From assembly GCA_023381535.1 (NCBI GenBank), contig JAMCSN010000003.1, positions 1-64,000 of the forward strand: a stretch of 64,000 nucleotides of DNA, given 5' to 3'. Within the stretch, counting starts at the first letter, position 1. Every line of letters begins with the position of its first letter. The position numbers and the translations under genes are program-made. The stretch comes from Bacteroidota bacterium. Lineage in GTDB: Bacteria; Bacteroidota; Ignavibacteria; Ignavibacteriales; Melioribacteraceae. Below are positions 36,624 to 46,304 of the stretch, piece after piece. The notes beneath the pieces are model-generated. The model was given only the letters and a program-made list of their open reading frames with translations, was not told the DNA's origin and did no database searches.

Positions 36624-37363
36624 CTTTTGTCACCAAACTTAGTTTGCGTTAGAACTACATTCACGCTATCGCCAAGACTCACCAAACTATTTTCCGCCGG
36701 TTGCTGATCAACAATCGTGTTCGGCAAAAGTGTCGGTGAATTAATAAATGTTTTATTGCCAACCTTCAAAGATAAGCCTCTTAAGATTCCTTCTGCTTCA
36801 ACCAAAGATTTACCGAGCAAGTTCGGCACTCTTATCATTCCGACCTTAGGACCAACGCTGACTTTCAGATTAACAATTGTTCCCTTGGCAATTTCTTTTC
36901 CTTCAAAATATTGCTGCTCTACAATTGTATTAAGCGGAAATTCCGATTCAACCGAATCAACTTTACCGAGATTTAGTCCCGTTCTTGCCAGCGTTAACTG
37001 TGCTTCACGAAAACTTTTTGTTATTAACGAAGGCATCTTAACCATCGGTTCGCCGCCGCTGACTGTAAGATAAACTCTGCGGTTAACCTTAACAACCGTG
37101 TTTGCATTCGGTTTTTGGTAAATGACTTGATCTTTCTGGTACTTGTCATCGAATCGCGATGTCTCTACGATAGGATTTAACCCGGCATTTGTTAGTATTC
37201 TGATTGCTTCGTCTTTGTTCTTCCCGACAACGTTCGGCACTGCTTCCTCTTTGCCGCTGACGTACAGAGGGAAAATTACGTCATCAAGAACAACTAAGAA
37301 TGCAACAAATCCTATAAAACAAACTAATAATATTTTCCAAAATTTTTTTGACGGCTTTTTCAT
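36620..37363 (-). CDS. membrane-anchored PASTA-domain protein
   Basis: A 247-residue protein with one membrane segment (about 9-31) and three PASTA domains outside the membrane: near 40-106 (VPNVVGKNKDEAIRIL), 108-176 (MPSLITKSFREAQLTL) and 177-244 (VPNLLGKSLVEAEGIL). PASTA domains bind peptidoglycan fragments and usually sit on Ser/Thr kinases or PBPs; here they stand alone, as in many Bacteroidota/Chlorobi. A cell-wall-sensing or scaffolding role is inferred. Linked to rpe by overlap. Confidence 0.9.
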   Translation of the reverse strand: MKKPSKKFWKILLVCFIGFVAFLVVLDDVIFPLYVSGKEEAVPNVVGKNKDEAIRILTNAGLNPIVETSRFDDKYQKDQVIYQKPNANTVVKVNRRVYLTVSGGEPMVKMPSLITKSFREAQLTLARTGLNLGKVDSVESEFPLNTIVEQQYFEGKEIAKGTIVNLKVSVGPKVGMIRVPNLLGKSLVEAEGILRGLSLKVGNKTFINSPTLLPNTIVDQQPAENSLVSLGDSVNVVLTQTKFGDKR

Positions 37364-37401
37364 AACTGAAATATATTAAACCTATTTCTTATGACAAAAT
37401 T

Positions 37402-37475
37402 AAGAGTCTCTTGATTGCAGATACTTTGCTTCTTGGTAATTTTTTTGATTAATTTCTCACTGCAATCAAACTCTT
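37402..37475. repeat. inverted repeat in a divergent promoter region
   Basis: TTGATTGCAG (37411-37420) is repeated inverted as CTGCAATCAA (37460-37469), with outer AAGAG (37402-37406) and CTCTT (37471-37475) also paired. The pair lies between the divergent PASTA and GlmU-like genes. It may be a regulator binding site or a hairpin in the leader. Confidence 0.4.
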
Positions 37476-37497
37476 ATTCAAACAAGTGTAGAAACCC

Positions 37498-38742
37498 ATG
37501 AAAAACATACTTTGTATTTTCGAAGACGAAGGATTCAAAAATTTCTTGCCGCTCACATATTTGCGCCCGGTTTATGATCTTCGCTGCGGTATTCTTACGT
37601 TAAGAGAGAAAATATCTTTACGCTTCCCTTCCAAATCGTTGGTACTACATTCCCGGAGTTACCTGAATTCTGTTTTAAGAGAACGCTACCCAAAGTTTGC
37701 TGTGAATGAGTTTGATCCATCGGAAATATTATTTGTCAATGGCAGTATCATCCTTACAAAAGAAAACGCAAAACAAATTGCCAAGCTCGAGCTCAACAAG
37801 GTTTTAGTTACAAACGACGGTTCGGTTGCGGCTGCTCGACTCTCACCAGATAAACTAAAGAACTTAAAAAATTCCGACTCCGGATTTTTGCAATTTGATT
37901 CGCTCTCTGACGTAAAGCGAGTTAACACAAATATTAATCTTCTTAACTATCCATGGGATTTGGTAAATCTTAACGGCGAAGAAATCAAAAATGATTTTGC
38001 TTTGTTGGTTAAAAGATCATCCGATAGTAATCTTAAGAAGTTGCGCGCAGTAGAGTTTAAGAACAAAAAAAATATTTTTATTTCAAGCGGAGCTGTGATT
38101 GACCCTTTCGTTTTTATGGACGCATCGAACGGGCCAATCTACATCGGAAAAAATGCGTATGTAATGTCTCACACGGTAATCCAAGGTCCCGCATTCATCG
38201 GAAACGATACGTTGGTTAAATCGCACGCCGCAATTTATCATAACACCAGCATCGGCGAAGTTTGTAAAGTCGGCGGCGAAGTTGAATCGTCTATAATTCA
38301 TTCTTATTCAAACAAACAGCATGAAGGATTTCTCGGCCACTCGTATCTTGGAAGCTGGGTGAATCTTGGTGCGAGCACAAACAACAGTGATTTGAAAAAC
38401 AATTATTCCAATGTCTCTGTTCTGCTTAACGGAAAACCGATCGACACAAATTCTCAATTTGTCGGATTGATAATGGGCGATCACTCGAAGACCGCTATCA
38501 ACACGATGTTCAACACAGGTACGGTTATTGGCGTTTCATGTAATGTTTTCGGAGCGGGATTTCCATCGCGTTATCTTCCTTCGTTCAGCTGGGGCGGTTC
38601 CGATTTATTGCAAACCTACGACATAAACAAGTCGATAGAAGCAGCAAAAGTTGTGACGGCTCGTAGAGGCATTGCTATGTCGGAAAACGAAATCAATTTG
38701 TTGAAATATATATTTGAGTTGACTGCAGCCGAACGAAAATGA
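37498..38742 (+). CDS. GlmU-like sugar nucleotidyltransferase/acetyltransferase
   Basis: A 414-residue protein of the alternative GlmU type. It starts NILCIFEDEGFKNFLPLTYL with the diverged nucleotidyltransferase half (PVYDLRCGILTLREKI), and the C-terminal half is a left-handed beta-helix of hexapeptide repeats (GPIYIGKNAYVMSHTVIQGP, VGGEVESSIIHSYSNKQHEG). Such proteins replace canonical GlmU in Bacteroidota and are expected to make UDP-GlcNAc for peptidoglycan and LPS. The N-terminal half lacks the usual GlmU LAAGxGTRM motif, so its reaction is inferred. Confidence 0.85.
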   Translation: MKNILCIFEDEGFKNFLPLTYLRPVYDLRCGILTLREKISLRFPSKSLVLHSRSYLNSVLRERYPKFAVNEFDPSEILFVNGSIILTKENAKQIAKLELNKVLVTNDGSVAAARLSPDKLKNLKNSDSGFLQFDSLSDVKRVNTNINLLNYPWDLVNLNGEEIKNDFALLVKRSSDSNLKKLRAVEFKNKKNIFISSGAVIDPFVFMDASNGPIYIGKNAYVMSHTVIQGPAFIGNDTLVKSHAAIYHNTSIGEVCKVGGEVESSIIHSYSNKQHEGFLGHSYLGSWVNLGASTNNSDLKNNYSNVSVLLNGKPIDTNSQFVGLIMGDHSKTAINTMFNTGTVIGVSCNVFGAGFPSRYLPSFSWGGSDLLQTYDINKSIEAAKVVTARRGIAMSENEINLLKYIFELTAAERK

Positions 38743-38787
38743 ACTACCGATTTACAACACTCTCATTCGAAACCGTTTTGATTAAAA

Positions 38788-40398
38788 ATGTATAAGAATT
38801 ATTTCTACTTATCCCGTTGCGTTGATGAATTGAAATTACTTCTCACCGGCAAACGAATTTTAGAAGCGTACACACAAGAGAAGGGCAAATTATTTCTTCA
38901 CGTACCGGATAACGATAATCCTTATTTTCATATTATCATCTCGGTTAATCCGCAGCAACCATACATTACTTTTAAGCATGAACACCACAAGGCGAAAAAG
39001 AATACAGCCGGTTTCTTTGCTGAAGATTTTCCCGCTTTAATCCGTTCAATCAACATCGCATTCGGTGATAGAATTATTCTAATGGAATTGGAGAATGCTC
39101 GGCTTTTCATTTTTTTCAGAGGAGCCCAAAGCAATATTTACTTTGTTAATAATGACGGTAATGTTAAATCGTTTAAGAAGATCACGGGCAAAGAAAACAA
39201 AGAGATAGTTGAGGAAATCGATTGTCTCGAGTTTATGGATTCCGCGAAAGCAGTTTTAGACAAGATTGTCACCGGTTTCGATGAGACTCAAATGAGGAAA
39301 ATGAATTCAATCGGAAAAGAAATTATAAGAGAAGCGGAATTACGCGAAGGTGCGTTCACAGAAAAAGTTTTAGATACTCTGAACGAAGTAAACAATTCGA
39401 AAATCGCTGTGTACTTTGATCCGGAATCAAACAAGCCGCGATTTCATCCATCAACATTCAAAACATTCCATTTGCCGGAAGATCATTTTGAGTTTGAAAG
39501 ATACTCCGACGCTCTAAGCAAATATTTCTCGCTTACCTTCACAAAAAATAAAGAAGTTGATATCAGAAAACAGATTGAGAAATATTTGAAAGTTGAAATA
39601 GAACGACTTGCAAATAAGTTGAACAATTTGAAGGCGAGAGTGGAAAATGGCTCGAAGGAAAATGTTTACAGACGAAACGCCGATTTACTTTTAGCGAACA
39701 TTCACCGGCTCCGAAAAGGGATGAAAGAAATCGCATTGGAAGAATTTCCGGCGAACAAAGAAACTTTGATTACACTTGATGAGAAACTCTCGCCTAGTAA
39801 AAATGTTGAAAAGTATTATGACAAAGCGCGATCGGAAAAAATTGAATTTGAAAAATCAAAACAGCTTTTGCTAACCGCTTCCAAAGAATACGGAAGACTA
39901 ATCGGTTTGCGTGAAAAACTCGATAAGACGGATAATCAAGAAGATATTTTAGCAATCAAAAAAGAATTGAAGATGAAAACACAACACTCACCTAGCGAAG
40001 ATAAATCCGAGAAATTTTCTTTTCGGCACTACTTACTTGCCGGGAAGTATCACATTTATGTCGGTAAGGATAGCAAGAACAATGACCAGCTTACTACAAA
40101 ATTTGCGAAACAAAACGATTTCTGGTTTCATGCGCGATCTGTTTCGGGATCGCATGTTGTATTGAGAGTGGAGAACACAAAAGAAGTGATTCCCAAAAAC
40201 ATTTTACAGAATGTAGCTTCCGTTGCGGCATTCTACAGCAAAGCAAAGACATCTAAGCTGGCATCTGTTACATACACACTAAAAAAATATGTGATAAAAA
40301 ATCAAAGACACGAACCGGGACAGGTAACCGTTACCAAAGAAAATGTTCTGCTCGTCAAACCCGAAATTCCAAAAGACTGCGAACCGGTAACGGAATAA
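38788..40398 (+). CDS. rqcH: NFACT-family ribosome quality control protein RqcH-like
   Basis: RqcH binds obstructed 50S subunits and adds Ala tails to stalled chains. The 536-residue protein has the NFACT-N region (1 to about 200, MYKNYFYLSRCVDELKLLL), a coiled-coil middle (about 265-405) and the C-terminal NFACT-R domain with DFWFHARSVSGSHVVLRVE (about 451-469) and KTSKLASVTYTLKKYV. Domain order is standard. Start at ATG 38788 is reasonable; the stop lies three bases from the convergent SDR gene. Confidence 0.9.
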   Translation: MYKNYFYLSRCVDELKLLLTGKRILEAYTQEKGKLFLHVPDNDNPYFHIIISVNPQQPYITFKHEHHKAKKNTAGFFAEDFPALIRSINIAFGDRIILMELENARLFIFFRGAQSNIYFVNNDGNVKSFKKITGKENKEIVEEIDCLEFMDSAKAVLDKIVTGFDETQMRKMNSIGKEIIREAELREGAFTEKVLDTLNEVNNSKIAVYFDPESNKPRFHPSTFKTFHLPEDHFEFERYSDALSKYFSLTFTKNKEVDIRKQIEKYLKVEIERLANKLNNLKARVENGSKENVYRRNADLLLANIHRLRKGMKEIALEEFPANKETLITLDEKLSPSKNVEKYYDKARSEKIEFEKSKQLLLTASKEYGRLIGLREKLDKTDNQEDILAIKKELKMKTQHSPSEDKSEKFSFRHYLLAGKYHIYVGKDSKNNDQLTTKFAKQNDFWFHARSVSGSHVVLRVENTKEVIPKNILQNVASVAAFYSKAKTSKLASVTYTLKKYVIKNQRHEPGQVTVTKENVLLVKPEIPKDCEPVTE

Positions 40399-40400
40399 AT

Positions 40401-41225
40401 TTATGCTCTACCCTTCCACGTTTCCATACTTCTGTTAACGCCCAATAAGATCATCAGTTTCTGAAACCAAACGTCCGGCAGAATTCCTCTAAGAATTATC
40501 GTCAGCCTCAAACTTCGTGGACGTCTAACGGAATATTTTCCTTTTTTTAAGGCGCCGTCAACAATCGCACGTGCGATTACGTCATGACTTTTTACCAGCG
40601 GTACGATTAAGTTGCCGAGAAATCCAAGTTTGGCGCCTTCAAACATTCCTTTCGCTAAGTAGCTCGGATGAATTGACGACCACCGAACTCCGTGCTTTCC
40701 ATTATTCCAAGACTCGAATCGCATTGATTCAGTTAAGCCCCACACGCCCCATTTCGTTGCGTCATAAACCGATAAACCGGCAACACCTACCAATGCACTC
40801 GCTGAAGAAATATTAACAATGTGGCCGGAATTTCTTTCATACATTTCTGGGAGGACTGCTCTAATCGTGTAGAGCATTGATGTCAGATTGACTTGAATTG
40901 TTTTTTCCCAAACTTCGTCAGTTTGATCAAGAAGTTCTCCTCCTTTTACGTAACCCGCATTGTTGATCAAAATGTCCGTTCCGCCCATTTCTTTTTTTGC
41001 TTTCTTAGCTAAGTCGTAAACTTTTTCCTTGTCTGTTACATCGCAGATGTGAGTAAATACTTTTCCGCCGAGACTTTCCAATTCAGATTTAGCCCGTTTG
41101 AGTTCTTTCCCGTTAATATCCCAGATAGTAACAGTGCATTTTTCTTTGATGAGAAGCTTGGCGGTTGCAAAGCCGATTCCCATTGCGCCGCCGGTTACAA
41201 TTGCACGTTTGCCGCTTAGATCCAT
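40401..41225 (-). CDS. short-chain dehydrogenase/reductase
   Basis: A classical SDR of 274 residues. The nucleotide motif TGGAMGIG is at 11-18, NNAG at 88-91, Ser141, and the catalytic YxxxK gives Tyr154 and Lys158 (VYDATKWG). An Asp (WDING) after the second strand suggests NAD preference. The C-terminal 45 residues are basic and hydrophobic, possibly membrane-associated. Substrate unknown. Confidence 0.92.
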   Translation of the reverse strand: MDLSGKRAIVTGGAMGIGFATAKLLIKEKCTVTIWDINGKELKRAKSELESLGGKVFTHICDVTDKEKVYDLAKKAKKEMGGTDILINNAGYVKGGELLDQTDEVWEKTIQVNLTSMLYTIRAVLPEMYERNSGHIVNISSASALVGVAGLSVYDATKWGVWGLTESMRFESWNNGKHGVRWSSIHPSYLAKGMFEGAKLGFLGNLIVPLVKSHDVIARAIVDGALKKGKYSVRRPRSLRLTIILRGILPDVWFQKLMILLGVNRSMETWKGRA

Positions 41226-41367
41226 TTTATCTCCATTTATAAATTGACTTCTCTCAACGCTTCATTGATGGAGTATCATATTCTTTGTAAATTGAAATAG
41301 TAATTAACTCAGTGAAATGTAATTTTTATTCACTTTGATATCAATTTCTTTTTCCCATGAGTAGAAT

Positions 41368-42414
41368 TTGGCTGAGACTAAGATAGACAAAGAAAAAGTT
41401 AAAAAAATACTAGTCATCAAGCTGAGAGGCATTGGTGATGTTGTCCTTTCGACCGTTGTTTTGAATAATCTTAGAAAAGATTTTCCAAACACGCAGATAG
41501 ATTATTTGGTGGAAGCGCCTTCCATGCCAGGTTTAGCCGGACTAAAAGACGTAAACCAAGTTCTGATTTTTGAAAGGAAGGACTTTTGGAAAAAGGTTTC
41601 GCTTATTAGCCGGATCAGAAAAAACCATTATGATCTCGTGTTAGATTTCTTTACTAATCCATCAACAGCAATAATTACTTTCTTAAGTGGAGCAAAATAC
41701 AGAGTTGGTTTTCCATACAGAGGAAGAACTTACGCATACAACATTTTCGGACCGGCTGAAAGAGGTAAATATCATGCGGCACAACTTCACCTTGAAACAC
41801 TGAAGCTTCTCGGACTTAGTCATGAAGAAAAAGAACTTCATTACTTTATCAGTTCATCTGCCTTATCGTTTGCTGATAAATATTTTAGTACAATTTTTTC
41901 AGATAAAGATTTTGTTGTTGGTGTATGTCCTACTGGCGGATGGGCATCCAAAAAATGCGACCTGGAAAAGTTTGCTGAAATTTCCGATGCGATCAAATCA
42001 AAGTACAACTTCAAGATACTCATCTTATGGGGACATTCTGATGAAGACGATGCTAGGAAAATCCAGCAGATGATGAAACACGAATCATTTCTTGCTCCTT
42101 TTACTTCAATTCAAGAATTGGCTGCTCTAATTTCAAAATGCAAAGTATTAATCGCTAACGATAGCGGCCCGATGCATATTTCTACTGCAGTAGGCACACC
42201 GGTTCTGAGTCTTCATGGTCCGACAAATCCATTAATGCAAGGACCATTTGGAGAAAAACACGAATGGATTCAACTGACCGGGTTGGAGTGTATTAACTGT
42301 AACTTGTTGGTTTGTCCGCGCAAGCACGAATGCTTTCTTGAAATGCCAACAGATAAAATTTTAGCTAAAGTAACTAACTTACTTCATAAAAATAATTTGT
42401 ATCCATTACCTTGA
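41368..42414 (+). CDS. glycosyltransferase family 9 protein (heptosyltransferase-like)
   Basis: A 348-residue GT-B enzyme of the ADP-heptose:LPS heptosyltransferase superfamily. It has ILVIKLRGIGDVVLSTVVL at the N-terminus (about 14-32) and LIANDSGPMHISTAVGTPVL (about 262-281) with the donor-binding site, plus GLECINCNLLVCPRKHEC. TTG 41368 is the start; there is no ATG nearby. First of three GT9 genes that overlap end to end, so an LPS-core or surface-glycan assembly role is inferred. Confidence 0.88.
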   Translation: MAETKIDKEKVKKILVIKLRGIGDVVLSTVVLNNLRKDFPNTQIDYLVEAPSMPGLAGLKDVNQVLIFERKDFWKKVSLISRIRKNHYDLVLDFFTNPSTAIITFLSGAKYRVGFPYRGRTYAYNIFGPAERGKYHAAQLHLETLKLLGLSHEEKELHYFISSSALSFADKYFSTIFSDKDFVVGVCPTGGWASKKCDLEKFAEISDAIKSKYNFKILILWGHSDEDDARKIQQMMKHESFLAPFTSIQELAALISKCKVLIANDSGPMHISTAVGTPVLSLHGPTNPLMQGPFGEKHEWIQLTGLECINCNLLVCPRKHECFLEMPTDKILAKVTNLLHKNNLYPLP

Positions 42415-43490
42415 AAGATATAGAAATTCTTCTTAGACGTTTTTTGCTTAAGTTGCTTTTGTTGGTGAAACAAAAACCAAAGCGTTTGTCGCTTCCTGTA
42501 TTTGGCAGGGAATCAAAGATTTTGTTTATCCGTCTCAACCGAATTGGCGATGCACTTGTAACTACCCCACTTCTCTCAGAAATTAAGAAACAGATCGGTT
42601 GCAAAGTTTTTGTTCTTTCTTCTAACAGTAACTACTTTATTTTTGAAAATCCTAAATTAGCCGACGAAATAATTGTTTATCGGAAAAAGGTTAACGGAAT
42701 TTTTTCTTTAATTAAGATGATTAACAAAATTGGATTTGATGCAGTTGTTGATCTTCACGATGATGTTTCATCAACAGTGAGCTATTTAATTGCTTTTAGC
42801 AAAGTGAATTACAAGTTTGGATTGAACAAGAAGAACGCAAAGTTATTCACACACACTGTAGAAAAATTAGATCCAGCAAAATATCATGTTGTTGATCGTG
42901 TGATGGAATTCGGCAAGCTTTTCAATCTAAATCTTGATCGCTCAAGAATTAACATTGTATATGACGCTACATCCGATGCATCAACAAAGGCTGAAGCATT
43001 TATAGAAAAGCATTATGCAAACAAGAAATTTTTGTTGGGGATCAACATTTCTGCCGGTAGTGATGCACGATTCTGGGGCAAGCAAAATTTTAAGCGTTTA
43101 GTTGCTGATCTATCCGGATATGAGTTAAATCTACTTTTGATGTGTGCCGAAAGAGATCTAAAAACTGCAATAGAAATTGCCGAAGGCAAAATTCCAATAT
43201 TTTACCGACCCGTCTTCGATCAATTTTGCGCCATGATCCATAAACTTGATTTTATATTGACACCTGATACTTCGATTGTTCATATTGCCTCGGCATTTAA
43301 TAAACCGTTGTTTGGTATTTATGTAAAGTATAACACCAGAGACATAATCTGGTCGCCTTATCGCTCTCCGTTTGAACGTATTATTACAGAAGAACCGACA
43401 TTAGAGAATGTTTCTTACGAGTCAGTTAAAGAAAAATTTTTCCCATTTTTTGAGAAATACTATTATGGATACAAAAATCAAAACATGTAA
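42411..43490 (+). CDS. glycosyltransferase family 9 protein
   Basis: The second GT9 gene, 359 residues, TTG start overlapping the previous stop by 4 nt. It has KILFIRLNRIGDALVTTPLL near the N-terminus and FILTPDTSIVHIASAFNKPL (about 282-301). A basic N-terminal helix (LRRFLLKLLLLVKQKPKR) could touch the membrane. Substrate unknown; its partners make surface-glycan work likely. Confidence 0.87.
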   Translation: MKDIEILLRRFLLKLLLLVKQKPKRLSLPVFGRESKILFIRLNRIGDALVTTPLLSEIKKQIGCKVFVLSSNSNYFIFENPKLADEIIVYRKKVNGIFSLIKMINKIGFDAVVDLHDDVSSTVSYLIAFSKVNYKFGLNKKNAKLFTHTVEKLDPAKYHVVDRVMEFGKLFNLNLDRSRINIVYDATSDASTKAEAFIEKHYANKKFLLGINISAGSDARFWGKQNFKRLVADLSGYELNLLLMCAERDLKTAIEIAEGKIPIFYRPVFDQFCAMIHKLDFILTPDTSIVHIASAFNKPLFGIYVKYNTRDIIWSPYRSPFERIITEEPTLENVSYESVKEKFFPFFEKYYYGYKNQNM

Positions 43491-44601
43491 AAACTTTAGC
43501 GGCTATAAGCCATGTTTTCCAGATCACGATTGCTTAAAAGATGGCTGCAAAGAATATAACCCAATGGGAACGCGGATTCTTATCATCAACCTCGACGCTA
43601 TGGGAGATGTTTTGATGACAACTGCGCAGCTTCCGGCAATTAAAAGAAAATTTCCGCAGTCAACTATTTATTGGATTACACTGAAAAATGCCGTTGGTCT
43701 GCTGGAATTTAATCCCTACATCGATAGAGTACTTCCATATGACTTCGAAAGTTTGTCTGTTCTTAGCTCTCTTCAGTTTGATATTGTCATGAACGTGGAC
43801 AAGTCTTTACGCTCTGGGGCATTAACAATGCAAATAGATGCTAAAGAAAAGCTGGGTTTCGGAATCAACGAGCATGGGCAGATAATCCCACTCAACAAAG
43901 GTGCTGAATACAACTATCAACTTGGAATGGACGATCATCTGAAGTTTAAGGTCAATCAGAGACTGGGACAAGATTATCTTGCCGAGACATTCGACTTGGG
44001 TTATGCACAGGATGAATATGTTTTTAATTTTTCAGAAGCTGAAAAAGAATTTATAGAGGAATATAAATCATCACTTGGAATAACCGGTGAAGATGAAATA
44101 ATCGGTTTCAACACCGGCTGTTCTGAATTGTATCCAAACAAAAAAATGATGGTGGAACAACACATAACGCTAATCGAAAAGTTTCTTTCTTATAAACGTT
44201 TTAAGATTATGCTCCTGGGCGGACCAGAAGACGAAGAAAGGAACAACACGATTGCCTCCCTATTCCCCGGACAAGTAATAAACACACCGACGCGAGACGG
44301 CGTTCGACGAGGCGCGTGTTATGAGAACATTCCCAACGTTATAATCACAGGCGATTCATTCGGAATGCATCTTGCAATCGCTCTTAAGAAATTTACAATT
44401 GCTTGGTTCGGATTAAGCTGCTGGACTGAAATTGATTTGTATGATAGAGGCGTTAAGTTATTTCCTGAAGGTTTGTTTTGTGCGCCTTGCTGGAAAAAAG
44501 TTTGCCCATACAATCTTGAATGTGTTCAAATGATTGATTTGGAAAAAATCGTGAAAGAAACGGTGGGTTATTTTGATCGAAGCCGAAACAAAAAAAAATA
44601 A
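43465..44601 (+). CDS. glycosyltransferase family 9 protein with Cys-rich N-terminus
   Basis: Third GT9 gene. ATG 43465 gives 378 residues and overlaps the previous gene by 26 nt. Before the GT9 core (ILIINLDAMGDVLMTTAQLP) is a short Cys-rich segment, CKNFSGYKPCFPDHDCLKDG followed by C, with four cysteines in 24 residues, possibly a metal site. GDSFGMHLAIALKKFTIAWF is the donor site. More cysteines occur near the C-terminus (CAPCWKKVCPYNLEC). Confidence 0.86.
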   Translation: MDTKIKTCKNFSGYKPCFPDHDCLKDGCKEYNPMGTRILIINLDAMGDVLMTTAQLPAIKRKFPQSTIYWITLKNAVGLLEFNPYIDRVLPYDFESLSVLSSLQFDIVMNVDKSLRSGALTMQIDAKEKLGFGINEHGQIIPLNKGAEYNYQLGMDDHLKFKVNQRLGQDYLAETFDLGYAQDEYVFNFSEAEKEFIEEYKSSLGITGEDEIIGFNTGCSELYPNKKMMVEQHITLIEKFLSYKRFKIMLLGGPEDEERNNTIASLFPGQVINTPTRDGVRRGACYENIPNVIITGDSFGMHLAIALKKFTIAWFGLSCWTEIDLYDRGVKLFPEGLFCAPCWKKVCPYNLECVQMIDLEKIVKETVGYFDRSRNKKK

Positions 44602-45481
44602 AATTGATTTTCTATCATTTCAAAAAGAAAAAAATCGGCCATTGATTTTAGATGGTGCTGTTGGAACTCTGCTCCTTCAGAGAAATCTGCCGTCAGATAC
44701 AAATCTTTGGTCTTCCATTTCTAATGTAACCTTTCCCGAAGAAATTATTCGTCTTCATAAGGAATATATTTCTGCTGGTGCCGAAATAATTACAACAAAT
44801 ACTTTTAGGACCAACCCGGCTGCTTATAAGCTGGCCAGTCTGGCAATTTCTAATGAAGAATTTGTAAGGAACAGCGTTCAACTTGCCCTTAGAGCTTGCG
44901 GAGATAGTAAAGTTATTGTTGCCGGATCAAACGCCCCGGCTGAAGATTGCTACCAGTCGGAAAGAACAATTTCAAAAACTGAATTGGAGTATAACCACAA
45001 AAAACATATTGAGTGGCTCTGGGAATCCGGTTGCGACATAATCTGGAATGAAACACAAAGTCATATAGATGAAATCGAAATAATCTCAAAGTTCTGTTCG
45101 CAGAATTCGATCCCATTTGTCATAAATTTATATTTTGATAATGATCTTAACCTATTAAGCGGTGAGCCGTTACAGCAAACAATTGAATTTATAAAAAGCT
45201 ACTCTCCTTCTTCCATCGGATTCAACTGTATTAAGCCGGAATTGTTTCTAAAATTTGCCGATTCAAATCCTTTGCCGGATCGATTTGGTTTTTATTTTAA
45301 TTGTGGTGCCGGGCAAGTATCCGACCGGAACATTTCATGTGGTATTGATCCGGCGGCTTATGTAGAATTGGTAAAACCTTTGCTGAGTCATAAACCGATG
45401 TTCGCTGGTTCGTGCTGCGGCTCAAATCCTAATCATACTAGAGCAATTAAGGAATACTTTTGTGAAGTCTATGGAAGTTAA
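44573..45481 (+). CDS. homocysteine S-methyltransferase family protein
   Basis: A 302-residue TIM-barrel methyltransferase, TTG start 29 nt inside the previous gene. N-terminal LILDGAVGTLLLQ, NTFRTNPAA and the zinc cysteines (Cys in GFNC at about 219 and the pair in GSCCGSNPNH at about 283-284) match homocysteine or S-methylmethionine methyltransferases. The methyl donor is not clear from sequence. Tucked between glycosyltransferases and ispE, its relation to them is unclear. Confidence 0.87.
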   Translation: MIEAETKKNKIDFLSFQKEKNRPLILDGAVGTLLLQRNLPSDTNLWSSISNVTFPEEIIRLHKEYISAGAEIITTNTFRTNPAAYKLASLAISNEEFVRNSVQLALRACGDSKVIVAGSNAPAEDCYQSERTISKTELEYNHKKHIEWLWESGCDIIWNETQSHIDEIEIISKFCSQNSIPFVINLYFDNDLNLLSGEPLQQTIEFIKSYSPSSIGFNCIKPELFLKFADSNPLPDRFGFYFNCGAGQVSDRNISCGIDPAAYVELVKPLLSHKPMFAGSCCGSNPNHTRAIKEYFCEVYGS

Positions 45482-46304
45482 AGCACCGGCTAAAATTAAT
45501 ATTGGCTTAAAGATTTTATCTAAGCGACCGGATGGATTTCATAATCTCTCTACGCTGTTCTATCCGCTCAATGATTTGTATGATGTGCTGACTTTTGAGC
45601 CTTCCGACCGATTCGAATTCTTTTGTGATTCCGAATCGGCACCAAAGGATGAGTCTAACTTGGTTGTTAAAGCGAAAAAACTATTAAGTAAAACAACCGG
45701 CAGCATAATAAATGTCAAAATCACACTCGATAAGAAAATTCCATCGCAAGCCGGTTTGGGCGGAGGAAGTTCCGATGCGGCTGCGACGCTGAAATCGTTA
45801 AACGAACTCTTTAAGCTCGAACTGAATCATCAGCAACTTATGAATTTAGCATTACAACTTGGGTCAGATGTTCCGTTCTTTATAGATGCAACACCTTCGA
45901 TTGGGAAATCTCGAGGCGAAATACTACACAATATAAATCTTCACATCGATGAACCGATGCTAATTGTTAATCCGATGATTAACATCTCAACGAAAGAAGC
46001 ATTTCAAAATATTTCTGTTCATAGTATTGCGATAGAGTACAACAATTTTATCAGAAACGGGCGTTTAGATTATGCGAAGATGCGTGAAAAAGTCGAAAAT
46101 GATTTTGAGAAGTATGTTTTTGGAAAGTACCCTGAGATCAGCAGCATTAAATCTTTGATGTATGAAAATGGTGCGTTATTTTCTCTTATGTCGGGCAGCG
46201 GCTCAACAGTGTATGGAATGTTTTCAAACTTAGAATCGGCAGTTTTGGCAGCGCAGAAAATTCCACCTGAATATTTTGTATTTATCAGTAATCCTCGCGA
46301 CTGA
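45471..46304 (+). CDS. ispE: 4-diphosphocytidyl-2-C-methyl-D-erythritol kinase
   Basis: A GHMP kinase of the MEP isoprenoid pathway. From ATG 45471 it has 277 residues with PAKINIGLKILSKRPDGFHN, the ATP loop PSQAGLGGGSSDAAATL and SGSGSTVYGMF. GTG 45462 would add three residues. It overlaps the preceding gene by 11 nt and the convergent histidine kinase by 20 nt. Confidence 0.95.
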   Translation: MEVKAPAKINIGLKILSKRPDGFHNLSTLFYPLNDLYDVLTFEPSDRFEFFCDSESAPKDESNLVVKAKKLLSKTTGSIINVKITLDKKIPSQAGLGGGSSDAAATLKSLNELFKLELNHQQLMNLALQLGSDVPFFIDATPSIGKSRGEILHNINLHIDEPMLIVNPMINISTKEAFQNISVHSIAIEYNNFIRNGRLDYAKMREKVENDFEKYVFGKYPEISSIKSLMYENGALFSLMSGSGSTVYGMFSNLESAVLAAQKIPPEYFVFISNPRD

